From Shewanella nanhaiensis (GTDB lineage: Bacteria > Pseudomonadota > Gammaproteobacteria > Enterobacterales > Shewanellaceae): 64,000 nucleotides of DNA. The DNA is taken from positions 124,001-188,000 of the forward strand of contig NZ_JAHZST010000002.1 in NCBI RefSeq assembly GCF_019457885.1, written 5' to 3'. Below, piece after piece: positions 1 to 9,283 of the stretch (the first letter of the stretch is position 1; each line of letters opens with the position of its first letter). The notes below the pieces were generated by a model that was given only the letters and a program-made list of their open reading frames with translations, was not told where the DNA came from and ran no database searches. Both the position numbers and the translations under genes were made by a program.

Positions 1-267
1 GTGGTTGATTTTAAATCGAGAAAAGCTGAGCCTCCCAGTTATACACGAGGCCAAATAGCGAGAACCTATCTTTATATGCAGCAAGCATATGGTTTAAAAA
101 TTGCGAAAAGCCAATTAAAGCTATTTAAGGCATGGGATAAAACCTATCCAGTTGATACTATTGAGTGCAAAAGAGACAGAGAGATAGCTCGCACTCAGGG
201 GAACCATAACCCTTTTGTAAAAAACCTTTGTGACGCACAAGCAAGAACCCAATCTCTTGCTGAGTAG
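1..267 (+). CDS. endA: Endonuclease I, C-terminal part (cut by window edge)
   Basis: Only the last 88 codons are inside the window; the reading frame is open at base 1, so the true start lies to the left. The visible part has the typical end of the periplasmic/secreted DNA endonuclease I family: YTRGQIARTYLYM, a Trp-containing segment (KAWDKTYPVD), an EC-R motif and the terminal QGNHNPFV block. Family members are non-specific nucleases exported through a signal peptide, which is not visible here. The gene ends 8 bases before rsmE, so the two are probably co-transcribed, as is common in Shewanella and Vibrio. Confidence 0.88.
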   Translation: MVDFKSRKAEPPSYTRGQIARTYLYMQQAYGLKIAKSQLKLFKAWDKTYPVDTIECKRDREIARTQGNHNPFVKNLCDAQARTQSLAE

Positions 268-275
268 GAATATAG

Positions 276-1007
276 ATGAGAATCCCAAGAATATATCAGG
301 CATCGCCATTACAAATAGGCAATCAAGTCGAGCTTGATGATGAACCAGCCTCTCATATCGGCCGAGTACTGCGTATGAATGCAGGCGAGCAGATCAGCTT
401 GTTTAATGGTGATGGCCATGAATACCTGTCAGAGATCACCTCTGCCAGTAAGAAAAATGTCTCTGTTAAGGTCTTATCTTCAACGCTTAATGAAAGCGAA
501 TCACCACTCCACCTTCACTTAGGACAGGTGATCTCTCGCGGAGATCGCATGGATTTCACCATACAGAAGTCAGTTGAACTTGGTGTAAATACCATTACGC
601 CACTGTTTTCTGAACGTTGTGGCGTGAAGCTCTCAGGCGAACGTTTAGAGAAAAAGATACAACAGTGGCAGAAAATAGTAATAGGGGCCTGTGAGCAATC
701 TGGTCGCAGTCGGGTACCTGAAATAAGGCCAGCGATGACAATTGAAGCGTGGAGCGCCGAGCAAACCGATGCAACAAAATTGAATCTACACCCAAGAGCC
801 GCCCACGGCATCGGTGGTTTATCGCTAGCATCGCCTACAGTAAGGCTACTTATTGGTCCTGAAGGTGGACTATCTGAAGCTGAGATCATGATGACAGAGC
901 AGTATCAGTTTACAGATGTTCTGCTTGGCCCAAGAGTATTAAGAACAGAAACTGCAGCACTCACAGCCATTAGCGCCTTGCAATTAAGATTTGGAGATAT
1001 GGGTTAA
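276..1007 (+). CDS. rsmE: 16S rRNA (uracil1498-N3)-methyltransferase RsmE
   Basis: A 243-aa protein, the normal length for RsmE, which methylates U1498 of 16S rRNA in the 30S subunit using SAM. The N-terminal PUA-like part (about 1-70) is followed by a SPOUT knotted methyltransferase domain. The SAM-binding knot is visible as [11 protein letters not shown] from residue 194 and [12 protein letters not shown] near the C-terminus. The ATG lies 8 bases after the endA stop. gshB follows 66 bases later, the same order as endA-rsmE-gshB in E. coli. Nothing unusual was seen. Confidence 0.95.
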   Translation: MRIPRIYQASPLQIGNQVELDDEPASHIGRVLRMNAGEQISLFNGDGHEYLSEITSASKKNVSVKVLSSTLNESESPLHLHLGQVISRGDRMDFTIQKSVELGVNTITPLFSERCGVKLSGERLEKKIQQWQKIVIGACEQSGRSRVPEIRPAMTIEAWSAEQTDATKLNLHPRAAHGIGGLSLASPTVRLLIGPEGGLSEAEIMMTEQYQFTDVLLGPRVLRTETAALTAISALQLRFGDMG

Positions 1008-1073
1008 CGTCCCCATATCATAATCACCCCAATTTATGTCCATCGGATCTCGATGGCAGAAGGAAGTATACAG

Positions 1074-2024
1074 ATGATCAAACTCGGCATAGTGATGGAC
1101 CCCATCAGTGAGATCAATATTAAGAAAGACTCTAGTTTTGCCATGTTACTTGCAGCACAAAGCCGTGGCTATGAACTCTTCTATATGGAGATGAAAGATC
1201 TCGCTATGGTCAATGGTGAAGCCATGGCAACCATGCGTGGATTGAGTGTTCAGCAAGATGAAAACAACTGGTTTGAACTGAGCGAACCTGTCGATACTCC
1301 ACTTGCCGATCTCGATGTGATCTTAATGCGTAAGGATCCCCCTTTCGATACCGAGTTTATCTATGCAACCTATATGCTTGAGCGAGCAGAAGAGGCGGGC
1401 GTACTTATTGTCAACAAGCCCCAAAGCCTGCGTGATGCCAATGAAAAACTCTTTACAGCTTGGTTCTCAGAGTTTACCCCTGAAACCATAGTGACGCGAG
1501 ATGAGAAACGGATCCGTCAATTTCATCAAGAGAAGAAGGATATCATCATCAAGCCATTAGATGGCATGGGTGGCAGTTCAATATTTAGGGTAAAAGAGAA
1601 CGATCCTAACTTAGGTGTGATTATTGAAACCTTAACTAACCATGGTCAGCAATACACTATGGTGCAGGGATTTATTCCCGATATCACCTCAGGTGACAAA
1701 CGTATTTTAGTGGTTGATGGTGAGCCAGTACCTTACTCACTTGCACGTATTCCACAAAAAGGGGAGACCCGAGGTAATTTAGCTGCTGGCGGACGCGGCG
1801 TTGCACAGCCTCTGTCTGAGAGCGATTGGAAAATAGCACGCACTATCGGTCCAGAACTAAAGAAACGTGGACTCATATTTGTTGGGCTAGATGTTATAGG
1901 TGACAAGCTTACTGAGATAAATGTCACTAGCCCAACCTGTATCAAAGAGATTCAAGCAGCGTTCGATGTCGATATAACAGGCATGCTAATGGATGCTATC
2001 GAAGCTCGTATTAAGTCGGCATAA
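1074..2024 (+). CDS. gshB: Glutathione synthetase
   Basis: ATP-grasp ligase that joins gamma-glutamylcysteine and glycine to make glutathione in the cytosol. The frame can be extended to an ATG at 1053. I chose the ATG at 1074 because the protein then begins MIKLGIVMDPI, as in characterised GshB, and because a GAAGGAAG ribosome site sits at suitable distance upstream. This gives 316 aa, the usual size. The ATP-grasp core is seen as KPLDGMGGSS from residue 160, and the C-terminal loop with INVTSPT. It is followed after 11 bases by an alkaline phosphatase gene, rather than the yqgE/ruvX genes common after gshB elsewhere. Confidence 0.95.
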   Translation: MIKLGIVMDPISEINIKKDSSFAMLLAAQSRGYELFYMEMKDLAMVNGEAMATMRGLSVQQDENNWFELSEPVDTPLADLDVILMRKDPPFDTEFIYATYMLERAEEAGVLIVNKPQSLRDANEKLFTAWFSEFTPETIVTRDEKRIRQFHQEKKDIIIKPLDGMGGSSIFRVKENDPNLGVIIETLTNHGQQYTMVQGFIPDITSGDKRILVVDGEPVPYSLARIPQKGETRGNLAAGGRGVAQPLSESDWKIARTIGPELKKRGLIFVGLDVIGDKLTEINVTSPTCIKEIQAAFDVDITGMLMDAIEARIKSA

Positions 2025-2035
2025 AGGCGAATTCA

Positions 2036-3451
2036 ATGACACTAACACGTTCCCTCTTTACCGGTTTGGCTCTCCTATCTAGTACCCTATTGGGTATTGC
2101 CCACGCCAATGATGATAGTCCAGGCCTAACCATGATGGGAACGACACCTAGTGTTCCTAAGAATATTGTTATTATGATTGGCGATGGTATGGGTCCTGCC
2201 TATACCAGCGCTTACCGCTACTACAAAAACAACCCTGATACAGAAGAGATTGAACAAACTGTTTTCGACAGGTTACTCGTTGGCAGCGCCAGTACATACC
2301 CAGCTAAGGTCAGCGGTTATGTAACAGATTCAGCAGCTGCTGCAACCGCACTGGCAACAGGGGTTAAATCCTATAATGGCGCCGTATCTGTCGATATCCA
2401 CAAGCAGCCAATAACAACCATTATGGAGCAAGCAAAAAAGCGAGGGCTTGCAACAGGCATTGCGGTCACATCACAGATTAATCATGCAACACCAGCGGCT
2501 TTCCTTACTCATAATGAGAGCCGCCGAAATTATGATGAGATAGCAAAAAGCCTATTACATACTTATACCGATGTGATGCTAGGTGGTGGGCAAAGGTATT
2601 TTCCCCCTAAGCTAATTCAGCAGTTCGAAGCTAAAGGTTATCAGTATCTTTCAGATTTTTCCCAACTAGAAACAGCAAGTTCACCTAAGGTAATCGGCCT
2701 ATTTGCTGACGTACAGCTACCTTGGGCTATCAATGAAAAAGGCGCCCACAAGCTGAGTAAGATGACCAGTAAGGCACTGGAACTCTTATCTGAAAACCGA
2801 GATGGGTTTGTACTACTGGTTGAAGGCAGTCTTATCGATTGGGCTGGACATAATAATGATATTGTGACAGCAATGGCTGAAATGGATGAATTTGCTAATG
2901 CCATTGAAGTTGTTGAGCAGTATACCCGCCAACATAACGATACCTTAATGCTAGTAACTGCCGATCATAATACTGGTGGCTTAAGCATAGGAGCTGAAGG
3001 GGAATATATTTGGAAAACAGATATCATCAATGGTGTGTCAACTAGCCCAGATGTGATTGCTACGCGCGCGCTCAAACATGATAATTGGCAAACAAAAGTC
3101 AGTGATGATCTTGGCTTTAAGTTAAGTCAGAATGAAGAGACTCAACTCTCGCTAGCTCGCATGCAGGGAGTAGAAGTGATGACTACCGCTATTAAAAAAT
3201 TGATCGATACTCGCTCATTTACAGGCTGGACAACTGGAGGGCACACTGGAGTTGATGTACAAGTATTTGCGTCAGGTCCCGCTTCAACTCTCTTCAGTGG
3301 TTTTCAAGACAACATAGATATCGCCAACAAGCTGATGAGCTTACTCCCCAAAGAAGCTAAAGCTGTAGGTAAAATAAAAGAATCAGCAACCATTGAAGTG
3401 GATGATACTAACGTCAAAGACGCTGTCGCAGCGACCCCCCTCAATAATTAA
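2036..3451 (+). CDS. Alkaline phosphatase (PhoA-type, secreted)
   Basis: 471 aa with a Sec signal peptide (1-24, ending GIAHA). It shows the metal-site and nucleophile motifs of alkaline phosphatases: MIGDGMGP with Asp50, TDSAAAATA with the nucleophile Ser99, a later DWAGHNND metal motif, VTADHNTGG, and a C-terminal TTGGHTG with a His ligand. The enzyme would release phosphate from monoesters in the periplasm or outside the cell using two Zn and one Mg. It is translated 11 bases after gshB, so it may share that transcript; I saw no clear Pho box directly upstream. It faces the PBP-like/barrel/GGDEF-EAL operon, so a link to phosphate sensing is possible but is inference. Confidence 0.9.
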   Translation: MTLTRSLFTGLALLSSTLLGIAHANDDSPGLTMMGTTPSVPKNIVIMIGDGMGPAYTSAYRYYKNNPDTEEIEQTVFDRLLVGSASTYPAKVSGYVTDSAAAATALATGVKSYNGAVSVDIHKQPITTIMEQAKKRGLATGIAVTSQINHATPAAFLTHNESRRNYDEIAKSLLHTYTDVMLGGGQRYFPPKLIQQFEAKGYQYLSDFSQLETASSPKVIGLFADVQLPWAINEKGAHKLSKMTSKALELLSENRDGFVLLVEGSLIDWAGHNNDIVTAMAEMDEFANAIEVVEQYTRQHNDTLMLVTADHNTGGLSIGAEGEYIWKTDIINGVSTSPDVIATRALKHDNWQTKVSDDLGFKLSQNEETQLSLARMQGVEVMTTAIKKLIDTRSFTGWTTGGHTGVDVQVFASGPASTLFSGFQDNIDIANKLMSLLPKEAKAVGKIKESATIEVDDTNVKDAVAATPLNN

Positions 3452-3466
3452 CCTAGCTAATCATTC

Positions 3467-3506
3467 GGGAGCTAAGCTGTGCACAATGACACAAACTTTA
3501 GCTCCC
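3467..3506. repeat. Inverted repeat between convergent genes
   Basis: GGGAGCTAA (3467-3475) and its exact complement TTAGCTCCC (3498-3506) form a 9-bp stem with a 22-base loop. The right arm overlaps the stop codon of the GGDEF-EAL gene. There is no clear T-run on either side, so it is a weak candidate for a bidirectional terminator between the phosphatase and the GGDEF-EAL gene. Confidence 0.4.
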
Positions 3507-5978
3507 CAGCTTACCGAGTTGCGGGATCTGTTCTGCAGGCCATACTCGACTAGCCTCAATCATGTTCAAGATCTGAAAAACCTTATCTTCATCCAAAGGT
3601 TTAGAGTAGAGATACCCCTGTGCTAATTCACACCCCATCTCAGCTAAGCAATCAGCCTGCTCCTGTACCTCTATCCCCTCAGCAACCACAGTCCTCCCTA
3701 AGTTATGGGCAAGATCGATAACCGTACTCACAATATGTGAATCCACACTTTCATTGAGTACTTCTGAGGTGAAGCACCTATCTATCTTTAAGACATCGAA
3801 GGGAAGTTGTTTCAGGTAGCTCAAAGATGAGTAACCAGTACCAAAATCGTCAATCGCGATACGCACCCCTAACTGCTTCAGGGATTTCATCGATGACATG
3901 GCCAGATCCACCTGCTCTATCACACTCTCCTCCGTGACTTCCAATAGCAGACTTTGGGGAGGAAGTTCGTACTTGGCCAGAATATGCTGAACCAAGGGGA
4001 TTAAACCAGGATCCATATAGTGCTTAGCTGAAAGATTCACCGCAAGGTACAGATCATTCCAGCCCTGTTTTCGTAGGCGGGATAACATAGCTCCCCCCTC
4101 CTCCAACACATAGTTTCCCACTTGAATGATCGCCTCACTATTTTCGATGTTAGGAATAAAATCCCCAGGCATGATTAAGCCTCGCTCCGGGTGGAACCAA
4201 CGAATAAGTGCTTCAAAACCTTTAAGCTTTGCATCAGGCAATCCAACAATAGGTTGCAGAAACAGAGATAATTGCCTCTCCTCAATAGCCGCACCTATAT
4301 CTTGTTCAATCATCAATTTATTGTTCGCTTTAAGCAGCATATCTTCAGTAAAGACACGATAATTACTACGCCCAGCGTCTTTAGCCTGATACATAGCCAG
4401 ATCGGCATACTTAATAAGTTCATCTGCCCTAACATTCATACTCTTGCAATAGGCAACACCGATACTGGTCGTCACGATTAACTTATGGTTCCCCAAGGCA
4501 ACTGGCTGCTGCAGTGCAGAAAATATCTTATGGATCACTTTGCGAACATCTTGATCTGAACGTATCCCTCTAAGCAAGATAAGAAACTCATCACCTCCTT
4601 GTCTAAATACTGTGTCCATCGCTCTCACGCTATTGTTGAGCCTAGTTGCGACTATTTTTAATAACTCGTCACCTTGTGTATGACCTAAGGTGTCATTAAT
4701 GCGTTTAAACTCATCTAAGTCTAAATACATCAAAGCAACCTGATCATGAATACGACCCACGCAAGCGATGGTTTTATTAAGTTCATGCATCAGCATCGCT
4801 TTATTAGGAAGACCTGTCAGAGTATCTAACATCGCCAGCCTCTCTAACTCGGCAGTGTATTCATCAACTTCGAGCTCAAGATGCTGAAGTCTATCCGCAA
4901 GTTGATGGGTCGCGCTGTTTATCTGATCCACCTCATCAATAAAGAATGATGCTCTTTTAGGAGATTGTTGCTTCAAAATCTCAAAGTCATGCTCCGCAAG
5001 CAGTGGCAACATGCTGGCATGTCGACTTAGACTGACCACAGGGCTCCAGGCCACTAAGATGACTAAAAAACCAGATAAGAGTAACGATATCAGCAAGGTG
5101 CCTAACATACTTTCTTGAAATTCATTCAAGAGTAGTTGCCAATTATTGATATTATTGATCACCAGTATCGACGGGGAGTTAGGTAGCTGAGCTAACGGAA
5201 ATATCCAGATGGCGGAATACTCATTATTAACTTCATAAACCCCACCTTTATTGGCAATATGCTCCCATGAAAAATATTCAGCGGCTTGCTCTAATAGGGG
5301 AAGGCTTGTACGTTTATTGCTTAAGCTGTATAGCTCTCTAGCCCAATAATTACGACCAACAGGACTATCCAATTTAGGGCCTAACACAGCTAGTTCGAAG
5401 GTTTCATTAACCCGAAATATTGACAAGATGTCGGTGAGTTCTAACTCCAAAAACAGCAAAAAAGGATCACCATTAATTAAGTTTGGTACTAGCACCTGAA
5501 TGACACATTCATGGTGACAAACAATCCGCCAATGTGGCTCGACACTAACTGGACTGGTTTCAAACCATTGAAGATCTTCGGAGTCAATCGCTTTTCCAGC
5601 ATGAGCTAACACCTCTCCAGAGGGAGACATTAAACGCATAGAACCCAACTCCCAATAGAGCTGAATATCAGGCCAACGATTATCCAACATCCTCTGATAT
5701 TGGCTTATATCCGTTGTTACGCTGCTCTCTTCACTTATCAACAAGGCTATCTGCTGTGCGGCTATCAGTGAATTATCGACGGTAAGAGAGATAGCGCTAT
5801 CAAGGTTTTGAGATAATTGATTTCTTTGAGTCTCGAGAAGATAGCTCTGCTGGTTGAGCAGTTGACGGAAGGTAAACGCCCCCAATATGCCTCCCAAGAT
5901 GGTAAACATCATTAAGACAGCCACCAAAAGCTTCCACTTTAGACTAACAAAAAAAGTTCTACCGTCGGACGCTGTCAT
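3498..5978 (-). CDS. Membrane GGDEF-EAL cyclic-di-GMP protein
   Basis: 826 aa from the ATG at 5978. That start follows the stop of the upstream barrel gene by 4 bases and has a GGTAAG ribosome site overlapping that stop; the frame also allows a start at 6017. It has a first membrane helix around residues 15-35, a periplasmic sensor region of about 260 aa, a second helix (LLISLLLSGFLVILVAW), a coiled coil, then GGDEF and EAL domains. GGDEF is at residues 461-465 with an intact RxxD inhibitory site (RAMD) five residues before it. EAL is at 589-591, and the DDFGTGYSS and EGIE motifs are present. Both synthase and phosphodiesterase activities look chemically possible. It is last in a three-gene operon whose first two products are secreted, so the sensor may respond to them (inference). 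Confidence 0.92.
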   Translation of the reverse strand: MTASDGRTFFVSLKWKLLVAVLMMFTILGGILGAFTFRQLLNQQSYLLETQRNQLSQNLDSAISLTVDNSLIAAQQIALLISEESSVTTDISQYQRMLDNRWPDIQLYWELGSMRLMSPSGEVLAHAGKAIDSEDLQWFETSPVSVEPHWRIVCHHECVIQVLVPNLINGDPFLLFLELELTDILSIFRVNETFELAVLGPKLDSPVGRNYWARELYSLSNKRTSLPLLEQAAEYFSWEHIANKGGVYEVNNEYSAIWIFPLAQLPNSPSILVINNINNWQLLLNEFQESMLGTLLISLLLSGFLVILVAWSPVVSLSRHASMLPLLAEHDFEILKQQSPKRASFFIDEVDQINSATHQLADRLQHLELEVDEYTAELERLAMLDTLTGLPNKAMLMHELNKTIACVGRIHDQVALMYLDLDEFKRINDTLGHTQGDELLKIVATRLNNSVRAMDTVFRQGGDEFLILLRGIRSDQDVRKVIHKIFSALQQPVALGNHKLIVTTSIGVAYCKSMNVRADELIKYADLAMYQAKDAGRSNYRVFTEDMLLKANNKLMIEQDIGAAIEERQLSLFLQPIVGLPDAKLKGFEALIRWFHPERGLIMPGDFIPNIENSEAIIQVGNYVLEEGGAMLSRLRKQGWNDLYLAVNLSAKHYMDPGLIPLVQHILAKYELPPQSLLLEVTEESVIEQVDLAMSSMKSLKQLGVRIAIDDFGTGYSSLSYLKQLPFDVLKIDRCFTSEVLNESVDSHIVSTVIDLAHNLGRTVVAEGIEVQEQADCLAEMGCELAQGYLYSKPLDEDKVFQILNMIEASRVWPAEQIPQLGKLGS

Positions 5979-5982
5979 CAAC

Positions 5983-7155
5983 TTACCACTGGAATCGATA
6001 TGAAACTTGCAGAGCAAACATAGACCAATTTTTTGCCTGCACTGAAGGGTTGGGGTATACCACAGGAGTGACCCAAGAGGCTCCCTCTACTTGATGATAC
6101 TCCACAGCTAAAAGCCAATCATGGCTAGGAAACCAACGTGCTCCTATGGTCCAGTCATCGGAATAAGCAAAGTAGGCAGGAATGCCTGTACTATTCTCAT
6201 AATCCTGCCCATCTTTATCGTCAGTATTATCAATGTGCTTATCGAATCGAATGAATAACTCCACCTCATGGGGGAGATAGGTACGAAAATCCAGATAGTA
6301 ACCTAAACTAGGCTCCTTAAGCTCACCAAACTGTGCAGGAAAAACTAGGCCATTAATGATCCTGTCACCGGTTACATACTCACCCGTTAACTCAAAGTTC
6401 TGGTATCTAAACTGTCCGGAAAACACCCAGTTGATCAGCTGAATATCTCCCGGAAAGTAATTGCCAATCATTGGCGGTACGTAACTCACCTCTGCATCAT
6501 AATAGGTCATCCCTAGGCGCATATAGTTATTTTGAAACTCTATATCCGCAGCATAATAATGCTCAGAATCGAACTCCCCAAGTTCTGTCCCTCCCATAAC
6601 ATTGCGCTCTAAATCTTCAGTAACATCTACTTTCCCAAAAGTAAGATGCCAATCCAGTGTCCCATCAAAGATCTGATGTACACCAAATAGATCGCCTCCC
6701 TCTACGTGCAGTTGAGCATCTCTGAAATAATCACTATAGATCGACTGAGGTAGCATGATACTGGGTCGAGTGAAAGGCACATCACGAGTGCTAGAGTAAA
6801 AACCTGCTTCATTTTTAAATAAACCGCCGCGCAGCCCCAAGGTTTCATCGCCAAAATGATAGGTATATTCTGCGAATAGATAGTCAAACTTCACTTTCGA
6901 ATCGTAGAGCTCCCCCCACTGCCTAAAACTAAGTGCACTGGCAACTCTAAAGTGCTCCATTGGCTTCCATGAAACCCCAAAAGCTGCTTCAGTAATATCG
7001 AAAGCATGATCATCACTGCCCACAATGAACTGGGTATCATCGGCAACGATAGCTCCTTGCCCTATAAAGCCATTAAATTGCAGTTCCGATGCGGAGGTTA
7101 TTGACGATGTACTCAGCAAAATAAGTGAAGCAAAGAACCTAACGGGTATAGACAT
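5983..7155 (-). CDS. Outer-membrane beta-barrel protein (porin-like)
   Basis: 390 aa with a signal peptide (1-22, ending TSAS). The mature part is rich in alternating aromatic/polar strands and ends in YRFQW, the aromatic C-terminal residue typical of outer-membrane barrels. I do not recognise a specific substrate. It overlaps the upstream PBP-like gene by 17 bases and is followed 4 bases later by the GGDEF-EAL gene, so the three are translated as one operon. A channel or receptor for a phosphate-type or other anionic ligand is a guess from the neighbours only. Confidence 0.8.
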   Translation of the reverse strand: MSIPVRFFASLILLSTSSITSASELQFNGFIGQGAIVADDTQFIVGSDDHAFDITEAAFGVSWKPMEHFRVASALSFRQWGELYDSKVKFDYLFAEYTYHFGDETLGLRGGLFKNEAGFYSSTRDVPFTRPSIMLPQSIYSDYFRDAQLHVEGGDLFGVHQIFDGTLDWHLTFGKVDVTEDLERNVMGGTELGEFDSEHYYAADIEFQNNYMRLGMTYYDAEVSYVPPMIGNYFPGDIQLINWVFSGQFRYQNFELTGEYVTGDRIINGLVFPAQFGELKEPSLGYYLDFRTYLPHEVELFIRFDKHIDNTDDKDGQDYENSTGIPAYFAYSDDWTIGARWFPSHDWLLAVEYHQVEGASWVTPVVYPNPSVQAKNWSMFALQVSYRFQW

Positions 7156-7552
7156 ACAAACCTCCCGCTACTGATGCCGTATTACTGATGTAACCGATAG
7201 CACCAGGAGTTTGTAAAATTAACTGTTTCATCTCAGCCTCAGATCTTAAAATTTGCGGTCTCTCCCCTGTACCGGAAAAAACCAAACGGTCCCAGCGTCT
7301 TTGCAGCATATAGGGCATCATATCCAGCTGCTGGAAGCAGAACTCTTTATGTAGCTCGGAACTTGGATGAAGGATGAAAACATGGATCTTATTACCATCT
7401 GGCCAATAAGTTTTCTGCATAGAAAAGATGAGTCTTAACTCTTTTGCTGGAAGGGGAAAATCAACTGCAGAATCATTCACTATGACTTGCGCCGCAATCG
7501 AGTGAGCACAAAAAAGGTAGAACAGTAACATCCATGTAGCCAATAGGCGCAT
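7139..7552 (-). CDS. Small secreted PBP-like (PstS-type fold) protein
   Basis: 137 aa with a signal peptide (about 1-21). It resembles the short substrate-binding-like proteins of the PstS superfamily: a KELRLIFSMQKTYWPDG block, a middle LQRRWDRLVFSG segment and a C-terminal TPGAIGYIS motif, the typical phosphate-binding-protein ending. It is much shorter than a full PstS (about 320 aa) and has no ABC permease genes nearby, so it is more likely a sensor or accessory protein than a transporter subunit. First gene of the operon with the barrel and GGDEF-EAL genes. Confidence 0.7.
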   Translation of the reverse strand: MRLLATWMLLFYLFCAHSIAAQVIVNDSAVDFPLPAKELRLIFSMQKTYWPDGNKIHVFILHPSSELHKEFCFQQLDMMPYMLQRRWDRLVFSGTGERPQILRSEAEMKQLILQTPGAIGYISNTASVAGGLYVYTR

Positions 7553-8036
7553 TCAAGGGTCTCCTACATTAATACGTTCGCCATAAACTCCATGGCCTTA
7601 CCTAATACCAACACATACTTTAGCCAGTACTTAATCGCTCTCAACTAAAGCTTAGGCAAAGAAATCCTATGTCGCTTGAATATTTACATAAACTATTTTA
7701 GATTTTATCTCATTCAACCATATTCAAAACTCTTCAACTTCCTTAAGCCTCTAAAAAGGCAATAAGACTCTCAGCTCCCCCTCAGCGAGAAAACGATTCA
7801 AAGATTTATCTCTTCGTTGTAAACCCTGTATTCACCTAGGCTATACCAAACAATCACCATATTATTTGTATTAAAGCTGTTAGTTAATGAGGCGAGCTAT
7901 CACTTGGGTTCTCCCTCCACAAAATCACACAAATAGTAACAATTACGTTTGAAATACAGATCCATTTAAATCTATTACTATCGCTATCTATTTTTGCGAT
8001 ATAATTGCCGACAAACTTAATCAAACGTGATCGTCA
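7553..8036. other. Intergenic region, divergent promoters
   Basis: About 480 bases between the minus-strand PBP-like operon and rsmC. It is AT-rich and I see no convincing small gene or RNA gene. A TATAAT hexamer at 8000-8005 is a likely -10 for rsmC, but no good -35 is found at 16-18 bases; spacing to TTACTA (7975-7980) is 19. Confidence 0.5.
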
Positions 8037-9074
8037 GTGCTAACTAATCCATCTCAACTTATTCTTAAGAATAGCGACCTTTTTACCAACCAAAATGTAT
8101 TAGTTCTCAACTGTGAAGGCGATCTGTTACCTAAACAACTGCTTGAGATAGCCTCTTGTGTGACGGCCCTTTCATTGGATTTTCATCACCACTTAGTGAT
8201 GAGTCAGCACAGCTCACCTAATCTGGCACTGCATTTTGGTCATCAACTTCCCAACGCCGATCAAACATTCGATAGTGTGATCATCTACTACCCCAAAGCT
8301 AAAGCCTTGGCTGGATACTTACTTAACCTTGCCGGACAACACCTCAAAGTAGATGGTGAATTAATCGTTGTAGGAGAGAATAAAGGTGGAGTGAAATCCA
8401 TTGTTAAACAGATACCAGACTACTTCGACACGCCTTTTAAACGCGATAACGCCAGACATTGCCTGCTTTTTACCAGCCAACTCACTCAAAAAGCACCAAA
8501 TATTCGGCTAAATGACTGGGTAAACAGCTATCAACTTGATACTCCTCAAGGCGAACTCACCATCTGTAATTTAGTCGGAGTATTCAGTGAGAAACGACTC
8601 GATGAAGGAACAAAGTTACTGCTCTCGCACCTACCAAGATTATCGGGAAGAGTATTAGATTTTGGTTGTGGAGCTGGTGTCATTGCTGCAGCGCTGCTTA
8701 AGGCCCAACCAGAGCTAGAGATTGAGTGTGTGGATATCAATGCTATGGCACTAAAATCCTGCGAATTAACACTCGAGGCGAATAACTTTACAGCTAAGGT
8801 CTACCCATCTGATGGCTTATCCCAGACTCAAGGACGTTTTGACGGCATTATCTCTAACCCTCCTTTTCATGATGGATTAAAAAGTACCACGGATATCGCG
8901 AAAACCTTTGTAAAGGAAAGTGTGCAAAAGCTAAAAAATGGTGGAGGTTGGCATATCGTTGCAAATCGACACTTACCCTATAGCGACACAATTGCCGAAT
9001 TTTTTGGTCAGGTAAATGTGCTAGCAGAAAACAACAAATACAAAATTTACTCAAATAAAATAAAGCATAACTAG
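8037..9074 (+). CDS. rsmC: 16S rRNA (guanine1207-N2)-methyltransferase RsmC
   Basis: 345 aa, close to the E. coli protein (343 aa). RsmC makes m2G1207 in the 30S subunit. It has the family's duplicated methyltransferase-like halves: a degenerate N-terminal half and a catalytic C-terminal half with [15 protein letters not shown] (SAM loop) and the catalytic NPPF motif at residues 274-277. The start is a GTG at 8037. It aligns with the known N-terminus in register (LKNSDLF matching LRHSDDF), although the ribosome site is poor. Confidence 0.92.
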   Translation: MLTNPSQLILKNSDLFTNQNVLVLNCEGDLLPKQLLEIASCVTALSLDFHHHLVMSQHSSPNLALHFGHQLPNADQTFDSVIIYYPKAKALAGYLLNLAGQHLKVDGELIVVGENKGGVKSIVKQIPDYFDTPFKRDNARHCLLFTSQLTQKAPNIRLNDWVNSYQLDTPQGELTICNLVGVFSEKRLDEGTKLLLSHLPRLSGRVLDFGCGAGVIAAALLKAQPELEIECVDINAMALKSCELTLEANNFTAKVYPSDGLSQTQGRFDGIISNPPFHDGLKSTTDIAKTFVKESVQKLKNGGGWHIVANRHLPYSDTIAEFFGQVNVLAENNKYKIYSNKIKHN

Positions 9075-9283
9075 ACGAACAAACTAAAATTTCGAGTGGT
9101 GACCAAATCCAGCACCACTCCGACTTTTCTGCCTCTTTTCTAAAATCACTTCTATTATAAAATAAACAAGTTAGATTGGATCACTTTTCGGCTTCTTAAG
9201 CCTTCTAAGGCTAAACTTTATACTGTTATACTCAAAACCAAAGAAATAATAAAAATAACAGATCATCCCAAACGGAATTATAT

